Shown: positions 24,171 to 33,453, counted from the stretch's first letter. The stretch is DNA of 64,000 bases from Lewinellaceae bacterium (GCA_020636005.1 JACJYR010000002.1:620001-684000); one strand, 5' to 3'. Notes: generated by a model from the sequence alone, not told the origin. Made by a program: numbers and translations.

Positions 24171-24551
24171 TTATTTTTTGGCAGCCAATTTCTTGTTTGC
24201 AACTGTTTTACGCTTGCCTTTCCTTGTACGGGCATTCGTTCTTGTACGCTGCCCCCTAAGTGGCAGGCCCTTCCGGTGGCGGAGGCCCCGGTAACAGGCT
24301 ATGTCCATCAAGCGCTTAATACTCATTTGGACTTCTGAGCGAAGTTCACCTTCAACTTTGAAGTCGTTCTGTATGATCTGGGAGATAGTCCGCACGTTGT
24401 CGTCCGTCCAATCGTTTACTTTGGTGTCTTCATCTATGCCTGCTTTTTCAAGGATGCCCTTGGCACGCGACGGGCCAATGCCAAAAATATAGGTCAACCC
24501 AATGACGCCCCGCTTATTCCTTGGAAGATCAACACCTGCAATCCGTGCCAT
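24171..24551 (-). CDS. rpsM: 30S ribosomal protein S13
   Basis: This 126-residue protein of the 30S head contacts the P-site tRNA and 50S bridges. It has MARIAGVDLPRNKRG at the start and the basic tail motif RGLRHRKGLPLRGQRTRTN. The C-terminal end KRKTVANKKLAAKK is typical. Confidence 0.97.
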   Translation of the reverse strand: MARIAGVDLPRNKRGVIGLTYIFGIGPSRAKGILEKAGIDEDTKVNDWTDDNVRTISQIIQNDFKVEGELRSEVQMSIKRLMDIACYRGLRHRKGLPLRGQRTRTNARTRKGKRKTVANKKLAAKK

Positions 24552-24610
24552 ATCTAAATTTGATTTTTAAATTAATGAAAGGTGGAATGAAAAAGGCCCA
24601 ACCAACGCAA

Positions 24611-24727
24611 TCAGCCTTGGCGCTGTTTGAACTTAGGGTTTTTCTTATTGATGATGTAAACCTTTCCCTTTCTTCTCACCACTTTGCAATCTACTGATCG
24701 CTTTTTAACAGAGGCCCTGACTTTCAT
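24611..24727 (-). CDS. rpmJ: 50S ribosomal protein L36, zinc-free form
   Basis: A 38-residue reading frame starts MKVRASVKKRSVDCKVVRRK and ends NKKNPKFKQRQG, an unmistakable L36. Only one cysteine remains, so the zinc-binding C-C-C-H set is absent and this is the zinc-independent type. It sits between infA and rpsM as in other Bacteroidota. Confidence 0.95.
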   Translation of the reverse strand: MKVRASVKKRSVDCKVVRRKGKVYIINKKNPKFKQRQG

Positions 24728-24762
24728 AAATTTGGTTTATTGATTCAAAAATTAACTGAAAG

Positions 24763-24981
24763 TTATTTGTAACGGTAGATGATCCGTCCCCTTGTCAAAT
24801 CATAAGGAGACATTTCAACAGCCACTTTGTCTCCGGGGAGGATGCGTATGTAGTTCATCCGCATCTTGCCTGAAATCGTGGCGATTATCATGTGGTTATT
24901 TTCGAGGCGAACCCTGAACATTGCGTTTGAAAGCGCCTCGTCAATGACCCCATCTTGTTTTATTAAATCTTGTTTAGCCAT
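24763..24981 (-). CDS. infA: Translation initiation factor IF-1
   Basis: This 72-residue S1/OB-fold protein has MAKQDLIKQDGVIDEALSNA, NHMIIATISGKMRMNYIRIL and PGDKVAVEMSPYDLTRGRI. It binds the 30S A site during initiation. It is encoded between map and rpmJ. A TATCTTTG box 20 bases upstream suggests a separate transcript from infA through rplQ. Confidence 0.97.
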   Translation of the reverse strand: MAKQDLIKQDGVIDEALSNAMFRVRLENNHMIIATISGKMRMNYIRILPGDKVAVEMSPYDLTRGRIIYRYK

Positions 24982-25000
24982 GCTTTCAAAATTCGGAGCG

Positions 25001-25008
25001 CAAAGATA
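25001..25008 (-). promoter_or_regulatory. Candidate -7 box (TATCTTTG) upstream of infA
   Basis: This is an exact TAnnTTTG match in the map-infA gap (199 bases, the longest in this part of the cluster). It would drive infA-rpmJ-rpsM-rpsK-rpsD-rpoA-rplQ. A good -33 TTG at the proper distance is not clear. Confidence 0.5.
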
Positions 25009-25180
25009 CGAATCCCAATCAAAATTTTATGCGCCAAATAAAAAAATTGGGATTCAAAAGAAAGAGGGTAAAAATTTTCTGCTTCTTTTTAGTCCTCTAA
25101 ATCAGAGATTTAAATAAATAGTATCTCCGAAGGTGGGTTTTACTCATCTGATTCAGCTGAAGGCTGCGTTGGAGATGCAG

Positions 25181-26062
25181 TTAAAAGACCCCTTCGAATA
25201 TTTCCTCTTTCATAGCAACTTCTTTTACCTCAGGGTTTTTTGCTATGGCTTCTTCTATCGGAACGTGATCCGACAGAATATCGGCAGGCCCTTTGCGCAC
25301 TGCCACGGTATGCTCATAATGGGCAGATGCTTTCCGATCTTTGGCAAAAATCGTCCAGCCATCTTTCCCTTGTTTTACATCTTTCCTGCCCAGGTTGGTC
25401 ATTGGCTCGATAGCAATGACCAGCCCATCTTTCAGCATAATACCATTGCCACGCCTACCATAGTTGGGCACTTCGGGGTCTTCATGGAGGGACTTACCAA
25501 CTCCATGCCCTACCAATTCCCTGACAATAGCATAGCCGTGTTCTCTTTCCACATAGTTCTGAATGGCGAAACTCAAGTCGCCCATCCGGTTTCCATGCAC
25601 GGCTTGTTCGATTCCTTTATACAAAGACGTTTTTGTTACGCGAAGCAAATCCATGATGGTTTCGCTTACGTCGCCAAGGGCAAAAGTGTAGGCAGCGTCC
25701 CCGTGATAGCCGTTCAAAAAAGTCCCACAGTCCACCGATACGACGTCACCGTCTTTGAAAGGTTCCTCAGATGGGATACCGTGAACCACTACTTCATTGA
25801 TGGAAATACAGAGCGAGGATGGAAAGGGCTTACCACTGTGACCTTTGTAGCCCTTAAATGCAGGAGTAGCATGGTGATCACGGATTATTTCTTCCGCAAC
25901 TTTGTCCAGTTGGGCACCGGTCATCCCTGGTCGAATGGTATTCCCAACATAGGCCAAAACTTTGCAAACCAATAAACAAGCCTCCCGAAGCAGTTCAATT
26001 TCTTCGTCCGTTTTATAAAAAATCAAATTAGATTTTGGCTGTTGTTGCAGGAGGCTTCTCAA
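25181..26062 (-). CDS. map: Methionine aminopeptidase, type I
   Basis: This 293-residue enzyme removes the initiator methionine from nascent proteins. Metal ligands are visible: aspartates in VSVDCGTFLNGYHGDAAYTF, histidine in GHGVGKSLHEDPEVPN, and glutamates in VIAIEPM and AHYEHTVAV. A C-terminal extension of about 40 residues beyond EHTVAVRKGPA is a little longer than in E. coli. The only in-frame ATG gives the leader MRSLLQQQPKSNLIFYKTDEE; the conserved domain starts at about IFYKT, so the first 13 residues may not be conserved. It follows secY, the standard Bacteroidota order (adk is absent here). Confidence 0.95.
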   Translation of the reverse strand: MRSLLQQQPKSNLIFYKTDEEIELLREACLLVCKVLAYVGNTIRPGMTGAQLDKVAEEIIRDHHATPAFKGYKGHSGKPFPSSLCISINEVVVHGIPSEEPFKDGDVVSVDCGTFLNGYHGDAAYTFALGDVSETIMDLLRVTKTSLYKGIEQAVHGNRMGDLSFAIQNYVEREHGYAIVRELVGHGVGKSLHEDPEVPNYGRRGNGIMLKDGLVIAIEPMTNLGRKDVKQGKDGWTIFAKDRKASAHYEHTVAVRKGPADILSDHVPIEEAIAKNPEVKEVAMKEEIFEGVF

Positions 26063-26210
26063 TATCTTGGTTGTTATAATTTCTAAAAAGCAAATCGTAC
26101 TTCGGGAAAGGCTGAAAATATAGCTGAATTTTACTTTGCCCCCGAAGTACGATTTAATGAGCCTTTAAAATACATTATTGTTGAAAATGGAGGTACGCTA
26201 TCCAGTTGCT

Positions 26211-27581
26211 TTACATGTTCGATCCAATGCTTTGCAGCTTGGATCTCCCCTGAAGCCTGCCTGATTTAACCAAACCATCGTACCTGCGCATGAGAAGGTG
26301 GCTTTCGACTTGTTGCAGGGTATCCAATATGACTGCCACCCCAATCAGCAGTGAAGTGCCACCAAAAAAAGCTGCAAATGCAGGATTTACCCCAAAGGCA
26401 CGTGCAAGTCCAGGGAGGATAGCAATAATTCCAAGAAATATGGATCCAGGCAATGTTATCCTGGTAGTAACGGCGTCAATAAAATCAGCAGTTGGCTTCC
26501 CAGGCTTAATTCCAGGGATAAAAGCGTTTTGCCGCTTTAGGTACTCTGCATACTGTGTTGGATTAACCAACAGAGCTGTATAAACATAGGTAAAGCCGAC
26601 CACAAGTAAAAAGACAAACATTTCTGAAAAGAGCGAATACGGATCGATCAGCTGCCGCATGAAACCTGTGGGGGCTGAATTTGCCCCGCCCCCGGCGAAC
26701 TGGGCGACAGTAGCGGGGACAAACATCAAAGCCTGGGCAAAGATGATAGGCATGACCCCCGCAGCATTTACCTTGATAGGGATGTAGTCACGGACACCTG
26801 CTGCAGGCATGACCGAACTGCCCCGCTGCACCATGTGTTTAGCAAATTGAATAGGAACCCTGCGCACACCCTGGATAATAAGGACGGTGGCCATAATGAT
26901 AACGAAGAGCAAGGCAAATTCAAGAATCAGCATAAAGAGGCCACCTGTATTAATTTGGATAGCAATTTCACTGGCAAAAGCTGCTGGAAGGCGGGAAATG
27001 ATGCCTATCATAATGAGCAGCGAAGCACCATTGCCTAAACCTTTGTCGGTTATTTTTTCACCCAGCCACATGGCGAACACCGTACCTGCAGAGAGTATAA
27101 TGGTGCTTGAAAGCCAGAAAATACTTTTGGGCATAGAGGGATCGATAGCTCCGGGTATCGAGTTAATATAAGTCAGGTAACCACCTCCCTGTACCAATGT
27201 GATGGCTACTGTCAGCAATCGCGTGATTTGATTGAGTTTCTTCCTTCCGCTCTCGCCTTCTTTTTGTTGCAAGCGCTGGAAATAAGGCATGGCAAAACCC
27301 AATAATTGTACAATGATAGAGGCCGTGATGTAGGGCATGATACCGAGCGCCATGATTGACGCATTTTGGAAGGCCCCACCTGTAAAGGTGTTGATAAGTC
27401 CCAACAAGTCGTTGGCAGCAGATGCCTGGCCTGCTTTGTCCAAAGCCGCTGGCTCAACACCTGGAAGCACAATAAATGAGCCGATGCGGAAAATGAACAA
27501 CATACCAACTGTCCAGGCAATCCGCTCCCTCAATTCTTTGATTTTCCAGATATTTTGAATGGTCGTGATAAATTTTTTCAT
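26211..27581 (-). CDS. secY: Preprotein translocase subunit SecY
   Basis: This 456-residue channel-forming subunit of the Sec translocon starts at ATG 27581 (MKKFITTIQNIWKIKELRER). The longer frame from 27692 covers the rplO-secY gap and is rejected. Ten hydrophobic segments are visible, including TVGMLFIFRIGSFIVLPG (TM1), GIMPYITASIIVQLLG (TM2/3) and AAGVMPIIFAQALMFVP (TM7 area). The cytosolic loop RQNAFIPGIKPGKPTADFID contacts SecA or the ribosome. The conserved position between rplO and map supports the call. Confidence 0.97.
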   Translation of the reverse strand: MKKFITTIQNIWKIKELRERIAWTVGMLFIFRIGSFIVLPGVEPAALDKAGQASAANDLLGLINTFTGGAFQNASIMALGIMPYITASIIVQLLGFAMPYFQRLQQKEGESGRKKLNQITRLLTVAITLVQGGGYLTYINSIPGAIDPSMPKSIFWLSSTIILSAGTVFAMWLGEKITDKGLGNGASLLIMIGIISRLPAAFASEIAIQINTGGLFMLILEFALLFVIIMATVLIIQGVRRVPIQFAKHMVQRGSSVMPAAGVRDYIPIKVNAAGVMPIIFAQALMFVPATVAQFAGGGANSAPTGFMRQLIDPYSLFSEMFVFLLVVGFTYVYTALLVNPTQYAEYLKRQNAFIPGIKPGKPTADFIDAVTTRITLPGSIFLGIIAILPGLARAFGVNPAFAAFFGGTSLLIGVAVILDTLQQVESHLLMRRYDGLVKSGRLQGRSKLQSIGSNM

Positions 27582-27714
27582 CAGAATTTCTTGATGCGCC
27601 CCCCTGTCCTTTTGAACGGCAAAGGGAGGAGATGTTTGATACTCGAACCCGAAACCAAAAACGTGTGCAATTCTCTCAAAAAGAAAACCCACCCCAGGCG
27701 GCGAGCTTTTGATA

Positions 27715-28161
27715 TCAAACGAGGGTTATACTCCCACCGTTACCCTCAATAGCCAGTTTGGCCGATGCAGAAACTGCATGGGCAGAAATTTTTACTGCCC
27801 CTTTCAGCTCGCCCCTGCCCAGAATCTTGATCCGGTCTTTTTTACCGACAATCCTGTTGGATTGCAAGGATTCGGGCGAAATCTCTGCTACGTTGTACTT
27901 TTCTATTATTTCTTGAATCCTATCCAGGTTGATGCCAACATACTCCACCCTATTGGGGCTTTTGAAGCCCCGTTTGGGAAGCCGTCGTTGCATAGGGGTT
28001 TGGCCGCCTTCAAAACCACGTTTTAATTTGTTACCAGAACGGGACTTGGCCCCCTTGTGGCCTTTGCCTGCCGTACCCGCAGCCCCAGTACCCTGGCCCC
28101 TCCCCACCCGCTTGTTATTTCGGGTCGAGCCTGGTGCAGGTTTAAGATTATGAAGTTCCAT
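27715..28161 (-). CDS. rplO: 50S ribosomal protein L15
   Basis: This 148-residue protein has the glycine-rich N-terminal extension GRGQGTGAAGTAGKGHKG that threads into 23S rRNA, and the C-terminal globular part VKISAHAVSASAKLAIEGNGG. It sits between rpmD and secY. Confidence 0.97.
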   Translation of the reverse strand: MELHNLKPAPGSTRNNKRVGRGQGTGAAGTAGKGHKGAKSRSGNKLKRGFEGGQTPMQRRLPKRGFKSPNRVEYVGINLDRIQEIIEKYNVAEISPESLQSNRIVGKKDRIKILGRGELKGAVKISAHAVSASAKLAIEGNGGSITLV

Positions 28162-28246
28162 TTTATTTTCTATTATCAGTCATTTGTGCCAGTGTGCGTA
28201 AAAAAAAGGGTAAACCTTTCATCACGAAGTGGCCAATGCCTGCTTG

Positions 28247-28426
28247 TTAAGCATTTTCAACTTTTACGAGGTGCTGAACTTTAGCCACCATCCCCAAGAT
28301 TTGGGGGTTGGCCTCCTTGACGACAGTTTGGTTCATCTTACGGATGCCCAATGAACGCATCGTGTCTTTCTGGCGTCTTGGTCGGTCGATGGTGCTTTTA
28401 ATCTGTGTTATCTTAATCTTGGCCAT
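28247..28426 (-). CDS. rpmD: 50S ribosomal protein L30
   Basis: A 59-residue frame reads MAKIKITQIKSTIDRPRRQK, then LGIRKMNQTVVKEANPQILG, and ends VQHLVKVENA. This is the short bacterial L30, in its standard place between rpsE and rplO. Confidence 0.95.
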   Translation of the reverse strand: MAKIKITQIKSTIDRPRRQKDTMRSLGIRKMNQTVVKEANPQILGMVAKVQHLVKVENA

Positions 28427-28475
28427 AATTTAATTTTTTAGCTTGGTAAGAGCCGTTTTAGCTAATCTCTTCTGC

Positions 28476-28994
28476 TCAACCATTGAAAACCCTTTCAATG
28501 GTGATGTTGCGTTGCCTGGCCACATCGAGCGGGCTACGCAGTTTGGTAAGGGCGTCAAGGGTTGCTTTCACTACGTTGTGAGGATTGGAAGAACCCATAG
28601 ATTTTGCCAATACGTTGTGGATCCCAGCAATTTCAAGTACGGCACGCATAGCACCCCCGGCAATCACACCAGTACCATCGGCTGCCGGACGTATTAAAAC
28701 CCTACCAGCACCAAATTTCCCCTTTTGCTCGTGGGGGATGGTTCCTTTGTGCACGGGCACCTTGATCATATTCTTTTTGGCGTCGGCGATGCCTTTGGTT
28801 ATGGCCTCGGTCACATCCCTTGCTTTGCCAAGGCCTTGCCCTACCATCCCGTTACCATCGCCTACTACCACAACGGCAGCAAAACTGAAAGTCCGGCCAC
28901 CTTTTGTAACTTTTGCTACCCGGTTGAGGCTAACCAGTTTTTCTTTAATTTCGTTATCTACGACTTTAACCTTTTGAACGTTGCTTTTTGCCAT
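28476..28994 (-). CDS. rpsE: 30S ribosomal protein S5
   Basis: This 172-residue protein has the double-stranded RNA-binding S5 domain with KVTKGGRTFSFAAVVVVGDG and GMVGQGLGKARDVTEAI, and the C-terminal domain RAVLEIAGIHNVLAKSMGS. It acts in 30S fidelity and helicase activity. Confidence 0.97.
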   Translation of the reverse strand: MAKSNVQKVKVVDNEIKEKLVSLNRVAKVTKGGRTFSFAAVVVVGDGNGMVGQGLGKARDVTEAITKGIADAKKNMIKVPVHKGTIPHEQKGKFGAGRVLIRPAADGTGVIAGGAMRAVLEIAGIHNVLAKSMGSSNPHNVVKATLDALTKLRSPLDVARQRNITIERVFNG

Positions 28995-29041
28995 TGATAT
29001 TTTATTTTAATAACCTCCTAAAAGGCTATACTTAATTCAGT

Positions 29042-29395
29042 TTAGAACTGGAGGCCTCCCTCACGGGCGCCTTCTGCCAATGCTTTCACCCTTCCGTGGT
29101 ACAGATATCCTCCCCGGTCGAAAACAACAGATGTAATATTTGCAGCTTTAGCCTTCTCGGCCAGCATCTTGCCTACTTCCTTTGCCTGATCCACTTTATT
29201 GGACGTTTTGTCAAACCCGGCATCGCGGGAGGATGCAGCGACCAATGTGTGGCCCTTGGTATCGTCCACCAATTGGCAATAGATTTCATTGTTGCTGCGA
29301 AAAACGCTGATGCGGGGACGCATTGCTGTGCCCTTGATCTTGTTCCGGATCCGGTAGTGTATCTTTTTCCTTCTATTTTCTTTTTTGAATTTCAT
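29042..29395 (-). CDS. rplR: 50S ribosomal protein L18
   Basis: This 117-residue 5S rRNA-binding protein has RRKKIHYRIRNKIKGTAMRPR, the core RISVFRSNNEIYCQLVDDTKG, and the end FDRGGYLYHGRVKALAEGAR. A 190-base gap separates it from rplF upstream, one of the longest within the cluster; I see no gene or strong hairpin in that gap. Confidence 0.97.
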   Translation of the reverse strand: MKFKKENRRKKIHYRIRNKIKGTAMRPRISVFRSNNEIYCQLVDDTKGHTLVAASSRDAGFDKTSNKVDQAKEVGKMLAEKAKAANITSVVFDRGGYLYHGRVKALAEGAREGGLQF

Positions 29396-29585
29396 CCTGA
29401 GTTAATTTTTTGCTTTAGTGAAAGGCGCTCGAAGTCCCAACCCAAAACACGCTTTTAAAGGATTGAAAATATTTTCTGCACTCAATTGAAGTTGTCTGAC
29501 ATTTTGGGAATCGGTTCCGCCCCATAAGAGCACTCAAACTGACAATCCCAACCACTGCAAACAAAATTTCAGGCAGTATTCATCT

Positions 29586-30143
29586 TTATTTCTTGGCGGC
29601 AGCTTTACCTGCCTTGCGGCGCAGTTGTTCACCGACAAACCGGATACCTTTCCCTTTGTAAGGCTCAGGCTTCCTGAGCGAACGTATTTTTGCGGCTATT
29701 TGGCCAATCAACTCTTTGTCGGCGCTTTCGAGCCGGATGATTGGGTTTTTACCCTTCTCCTGACCAGCTGACACCTTCACCTCGTCCGGAACATAAAACA
29801 GAACAGGGTGAGAGTAGCCCAAAGCCAATTCTAACAACTGGCCAGTATTCGATGCACGGAAACCAACACCTACCACCTCCAGCTCTTTGACAAACCCAGC
29901 GGAGACACCCTCCACCATATTATTGATTAGCGACCGGTAAAGGCCATGCAAAGAACGGTGACGTTTCTGATCGGTTGGCCTTACAACGTTAATTTCGCCT
30001 TCTTCCAACGCAACTTTAATATCAGGATCAACCTGCTGCATCAGATGGCCTCTCGGGCCTTTGACAGAAACTAAGTTATTGGGGTCAATTTTTATTTCAA
30101 CCCCTTGCGGAACTGCGATCGGCATTTTTCCTATCCGTGACAT
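29586..30143 (-). CDS. rplF: 50S ribosomal protein L6
   Basis: This 185-residue protein is built of two L6 repeats (MSRIGKMPIAVPQGVEI; LIGQIAAKIRSLRKPEPYKG) and ends GKGIRFVGEQLRRKAGK. It lies near the sarcin-ricin loop and factor-binding site. Confidence 0.97.
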   Translation of the reverse strand: MSRIGKMPIAVPQGVEIKIDPNNLVSVKGPRGHLMQQVDPDIKVALEEGEINVVRPTDQKRHRSLHGLYRSLINNMVEGVSAGFVKELEVVGVGFRASNTGQLLELALGYSHPVLFYVPDEVKVSAGQEKGKNPIIRLESADKELIGQIAAKIRSLRKPEPYKGKGIRFVGEQLRRKAGKAAAKK

Positions 30144-30174
30144 CCTATGAGAATTGTGATAGTTAGAAAATTAT

Positions 30175-30579
30175 TTAGTAAATAAAACAAAGTACTTCGC
30201 CCCCGACATTTTCATCCCTGGCCTGCTTGTCTGTCAGGATGCCTTTGGAGGTAGAAATGATCGCAATGCCAAGTCCGTTTATTACCTTGGGCAGTTCACT
30301 TGCTTTACGATAATTACGGAGACCCGGGCGACTTACCCGCTGCAACTTCCGAATGATGGGCTTGCGGGTAACAGGATCATATTTGAGGGCAATTTTTATG
30401 ACCCCATTATAACCTGCTTCGTCATCGAATTTGTACTTCAGGATATAACCGCTGTTGTACAAAATCTCGGTCATGGCCTTTTTTTCTTTCGATGCCGGGA
30501 TCTCTACGATGCGGTGGCCGGCTTGCTGGGCATTCCGGATCCGGGTCAAAAAATCTGCTATTGGATCAGTTACTATCAT
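30175..30579 (-). CDS. rpsH: 30S ribosomal protein S8
   Basis: This 134-residue protein starts VTDPIADFLTRIRNAQQAGH and ends ISTSKGILTDKQARDENVGG before LCFIY. It binds 16S rRNA helix 21; in enterobacteria it represses the spc operon. Confidence 0.97.
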   Translation of the reverse strand: MIVTDPIADFLTRIRNAQQAGHRIVEIPASKEKKAMTEILYNSGYILKYKFDDEAGYNGVIKIALKYDPVTRKPIIRKLQRVSRPGLRNYRKASELPKVINGLGIAIISTSKGILTDKQARDENVGGEVLCFIY

Positions 30580-30652
30580 TGTTTATCAATTATGGGTGGC
30601 AGTGTCATCGGTAGCCCTTTTTTAAGGCTATTGATTAAGACCGCCAACTGAA

Positions 30653-30922
30653 TTACCAGCTTGCTTTGGTTATGCCGGGGATTTTACCATCCAAGGCCAT
30701 TTCACGGAATTTCACCCTGCAAAGGCCGAACTTCCTCATGTAACCTTTGGGGCGGCCTGTGAGCTTACACCGGTTGTGCAGCCTGACAGGGGAGGCGTTT
30801 TTCGGGAGCTTGTCCAATGCCTCATAGTTCCCCTCTTCTTTCAGTTTTTTGCGGAGATCAGCATATTTTGCCACCATTTTCTGGCGCTTTTTCTCTCTTG
30901 CAATGATTGATTTTTTAGCCAT
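30653..30922 (-). CDS. rpsN: 30S ribosomal protein S14, zinc-free form
   Basis: This is the 89-residue long (C-minus) S14, with RLHNRCKLTGRPKGYMRKFG and RVKFREMALDGKIPGITKASW. It lacks the CxxC pairs of the short zinc form, matching the zinc-free L36 in the same cluster. Confidence 0.97.
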   Translation of the reverse strand: MAKKSIIAREKKRQKMVAKYADLRKKLKEEGNYEALDKLPKNASPVRLHNRCKLTGRPKGYMRKFGLCRVKFREMALDGKIPGITKASW

Positions 30923-30949
30923 TGTATTCTGTTGCTTGCCTATAAGGCA

Positions 30950-31507
30950 TTATTGATTTTTACTTTTAAAAGGCATCCCGAGGGCTTTGAGCAAAGCCAT
31001 TGCTTCGGCATCTGTTTTTGCAGTGGTCACGAACGTAATGTCCATCCCTGTGATACGCGAAACTTTATCGAGATCGATTTCCGGAAAGATAATGTGCTCG
31101 GTGACGCCCATGGAGTAGTTGCCACGCCCATCGAAACTTTTGTCGTTGATACCACGAAAGTCCCTTACACGGGGCAATGCCACAGCAATAAGCCTATCCA
31201 TAAATTCCCACATTTTTTCTTGCCGCAGGGTAACACGGACGCCAATCGGCATGCCTTCGCGCAGCTTAAAGTTAGAAACCGACTTTTTGGCCTTCACCAC
31301 AACGGCCTTTTGCCCGGCTATCTGGGAAATCTCCTCAACGGCTACGTCAATGAGCTTTTTGTCCTGCGTAGCTGCGCCCACACCCTGATTGATACAGATT
31401 TTCTGCAGTTTGGGTACTTTCATCATGTTGCCATACTGAAACTGCTCGTTCAGGGCCGGAATGACTTCTTCATTGTACTTTTTCAGCAGCCTTGGTGTAT
31501 ATTTCAT
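30950..31507 (-). CDS. rplE: 50S ribosomal protein L5
   Basis: This 185-residue 5S rRNA-binding protein of the central protuberance has VPKLQKICINQGVGAATQDK, RVTLRQEKMWEFMDRLIAVA and the end GMDITFVTTAKTDAEAMALL. It is encoded between rplX and rpsN. Confidence 0.97.
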   Translation of the reverse strand: MKYTPRLLKKYNEEVIPALNEQFQYGNMMKVPKLQKICINQGVGAATQDKKLIDVAVEEISQIAGQKAVVVKAKKSVSNFKLREGMPIGVRVTLRQEKMWEFMDRLIAVALPRVRDFRGINDKSFDGRGNYSMGVTEHIIFPEIDLDKVSRITGMDITFVTTAKTDAEAMALLKALGMPFKSKNQ

Positions 31508-31534
31508 CGCTTCAAAAATTAGTCGAAAGGTAAA

Positions 31535-31879
31535 TTAGTTAAAGATTTCACCGGATTTTTTGGCATACCTGACACTTTTGCCGTCCACTTTCTTGCGGCC
31601 GATCCTGGTCGGCTCCCCTGTCTTGGGGTCGAGCAACATCAGGTTGGACAAGTGGATCGGGGCAGGAATATCAACAATACCCCCTGGGCGATCCTGTGTC
31701 GGCTTCCGGTGTTTTTTGACCATGTTCACGTTGTCGACGATCGCACGGTTTTTATCAGGAAATACTTCCAGCACCTCGCCGGTCTCACCTTTATAGTTGC
31801 CTGCTATAATCTGTACTTTGTCCCCTTTTTTGATGTGCAACTTGGGGGCAAACCTTGTTTTTTTTTCTTTATGTGCCAT
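31535..31879 (-). CDS. rplX: 50S ribosomal protein L24
   Basis: This 114-residue protein has a KOW motif (KKGDKVQIIAGNYKGETGEV) and the segment GGIVDIPAPIHLSNLMLLDP. It starts 50S assembly by binding the 5' end of 23S rRNA. Confidence 0.97.
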   Translation of the reverse strand: MAHKEKKTRFAPKLHIKKGDKVQIIAGNYKGETGEVLEVFPDKNRAIVDNVNMVKKHRKPTQDRPGGIVDIPAPIHLSNLMLLDPKTGEPTRIGRKKVDGKSVRYAKKSGEIFN

Positions 31880-31923
31880 GATAGCTTAAAGTATTGCTGG
31901 TTAATTTTTGAAAAGATCCTACA

Positions 31924-32289
31924 TTAAAGTACTTCGGGCGCTAAAGAAACGATACGCATGTAGTCCTTTTCCCTTAACTCCCTGGCAACTGGGCCGAAAA
32001 TACGGGTGCCCCTTGGCTCGTCCTGGTTGTTGAGCAAAACGCAGGCATTGTCGTCGAAGCGTATGTAGGAGCCATCTTTCCTGCGCACCTCTTTCTTAGT
32101 ACGCACGACAACAGCTTTTGAAACAGTCCCTTTTTTGACGCCGCCCGGAGAGGAATCTTTTACTGCCACGACGATCTTGTCACCAACTGAGGCATAGCGC
32201 CGGTGCGAACCACCAAGTACCCTGATGCAGAGCACTTCTTTAGCACCACTGTTGTCCGCTACTTTGAGCCTCGATTCTTGCTGTATCAT
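31924..32289 (-). CDS. rplN: 50S ribosomal protein L14
   Basis: This 121-residue protein starts MIQQESRLKVADNSGAKEVL and has GVKKGTVSKAVVVRTKKEVR. It lies at the 30S-50S interface (bridge B8) and is encoded between rpsQ and rplX. Confidence 0.98.
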   Translation of the reverse strand: MIQQESRLKVADNSGAKEVLCIRVLGGSHRRYASVGDKIVVAVKDSSPGGVKKGTVSKAVVVRTKKEVRRKDGSYIRFDDNACVLLNNQDEPRGTRIFGPVARELREKDYMRIVSLAPEVL

Positions 32290-32398
32290 TTTACTAAAGT
32301 TTAACTTGTTGGTTGTTACGGATAGTTTGATTCCCCACCCGCTGAGAATTGATTCCCAATTTCAAGCAGTGGATAAATACCAATCATGCCCGCAACTC

Positions 32399-32659
32399 CT
32401 ATTTAGCGCGCTCAATAATATCTACCAAACGCCAGCGCTTGCGCTTGCTCAACGGACGGGTCTCCATGATACGGACTTTGTCGCCGATGTTGCACTCGTT
32501 CTTTTCGTCGTGTGCCATGAACTTCTTCGACATCTTTACAGATTTGCCGTAAATAGGGTGACTAAGACGCCGCTCCACCAATACGTTGATGGATTTTTGC
32601 ATCTTGTTGCTAACGACCACCCCGACCCGGGTTTTTCTTAATTTCCTTTGCACTTCCAT
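32399..32659 (-). CDS. rpsQ: 30S ribosomal protein S17
   Basis: This 86-residue OB-fold protein has RKTRVGVVVSNKMQKSINVL and IGDKVRIMETRPLSKRKRWR. It is encoded between rpmC and rplN. Confidence 0.97.
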   Translation of the reverse strand: MEVQRKLRKTRVGVVVSNKMQKSINVLVERRLSHPIYGKSVKMSKKFMAHDEKNECNIGDKVRIMETRPLSKRKRWRLVDIIERAK

Positions 32660-32690
32660 AAATGGAATTTGAAAAATGTTTAAACCAAAA

Positions 32691-32951
32691 TTATTTCAAT
32701 CTTCTTCTCGCCCTGATCTTGGATCTCCTGGCCAATTGTTCAGGTGTGAGTTGGGCCAATTCCCTGCGGCGTGCCTCAGTTTTGAGCCTTGCTATATCAC
32801 GGCGCATCTCGCGCAGTGTCAGCGGGTTGTCCAACCCTTTGACTGCATGGTCGAATTGCATCTTTTGATACTCGGCTTCTGTGGCTTCCAACTCGGAAAT
32901 CAATTCTTCATTTGAAAAGTCCTGAAGCTCTAAAAATTTCTTGCTTGCCAT
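32691..32951 (-). CDS. rpmC: 50S ribosomal protein L29
   Basis: The ATG at 32951 gives 86 residues (MASKKFLELQDFSNEELISE). The longer frame from 32981 adds ten unconserved residues. The core LRFDHAVKGLDNPLTLREMR-type helix pair (here MQFDHAVKGLDNPLTLREM) is followed by a basic extension (RRSKIRARRRLK) that makes it longer than the usual 63-70. L29 sits at the exit tunnel. Confidence 0.95.
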   Translation of the reverse strand: MASKKFLELQDFSNEELISELEATEAEYQKMQFDHAVKGLDNPLTLREMRRDIARLKTEARRRELAQLTPEQLARRSKIRARRRLK

Positions 32952-33030
32952 TTTTTTATTGATTGGGCGATGTGAGGACACTTTGATCCGGTGCTGTTCA
33001 CCATCACACTTTGCGTCTCAGACCACTGTC

Positions 33031-33453
33031 TCAAAATTTAACTAAATCCGGGCGCACTGTAATTTTTGTAAGTACAGGCAATTTTTGGGCAGCCAACCGA
33101 AGCGCCTCATAAGCTACGTCTTTGCTTACACCATCCAGTTCGAACAAGATACGGCCAGATTCTACGATTGCCACATAGTGATCGAGCGAACCTTTACCTT
33201 TACCCATCCTCACTTCCTGGGGCTTGCGGGTAATTGGCCTGTCAGGAAAAATGCGGATCCAAACCTGCCCTTCCCTCTTCATGTGCCTCGTCATTGCGAT
33301 ACGGGCAGATTCAATCTGGCGGCTCGTAAGCCTGCCCCCGTCGATAGATTTCAGGCCATAAGATCCAAAAACAACGGTAGAACCCCTGTTAGCCATCGAC
33401 TTAAGCTTCGGCTTTTGCTGCTTGCGGTATTTGATGCGTTTCGGCTGTAGCAT
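33031..33453 (-). CDS. rplP: 50S ribosomal protein L16
   Basis: This 140-residue protein starts MLQPKRIKYRKQQKPKLKSM and has RQIESARIAMTRHMKREGQV and RMGKGKGSLDHYVAIVESG. It helps form the A site. The gap before it (33454-33736, 283 bases) is unusual for this operon and carries a dispersed repeat. Confidence 0.97.
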   Translation of the reverse strand: MLQPKRIKYRKQQKPKLKSMANRGSTVVFGSYGLKSIDGGRLTSRQIESARIAMTRHMKREGQVWIRIFPDRPITRKPQEVRMGKGKGSLDHYVAIVESGRILFELDGVSKDVAYEALRLAAQKLPVLTKITVRPDLVKF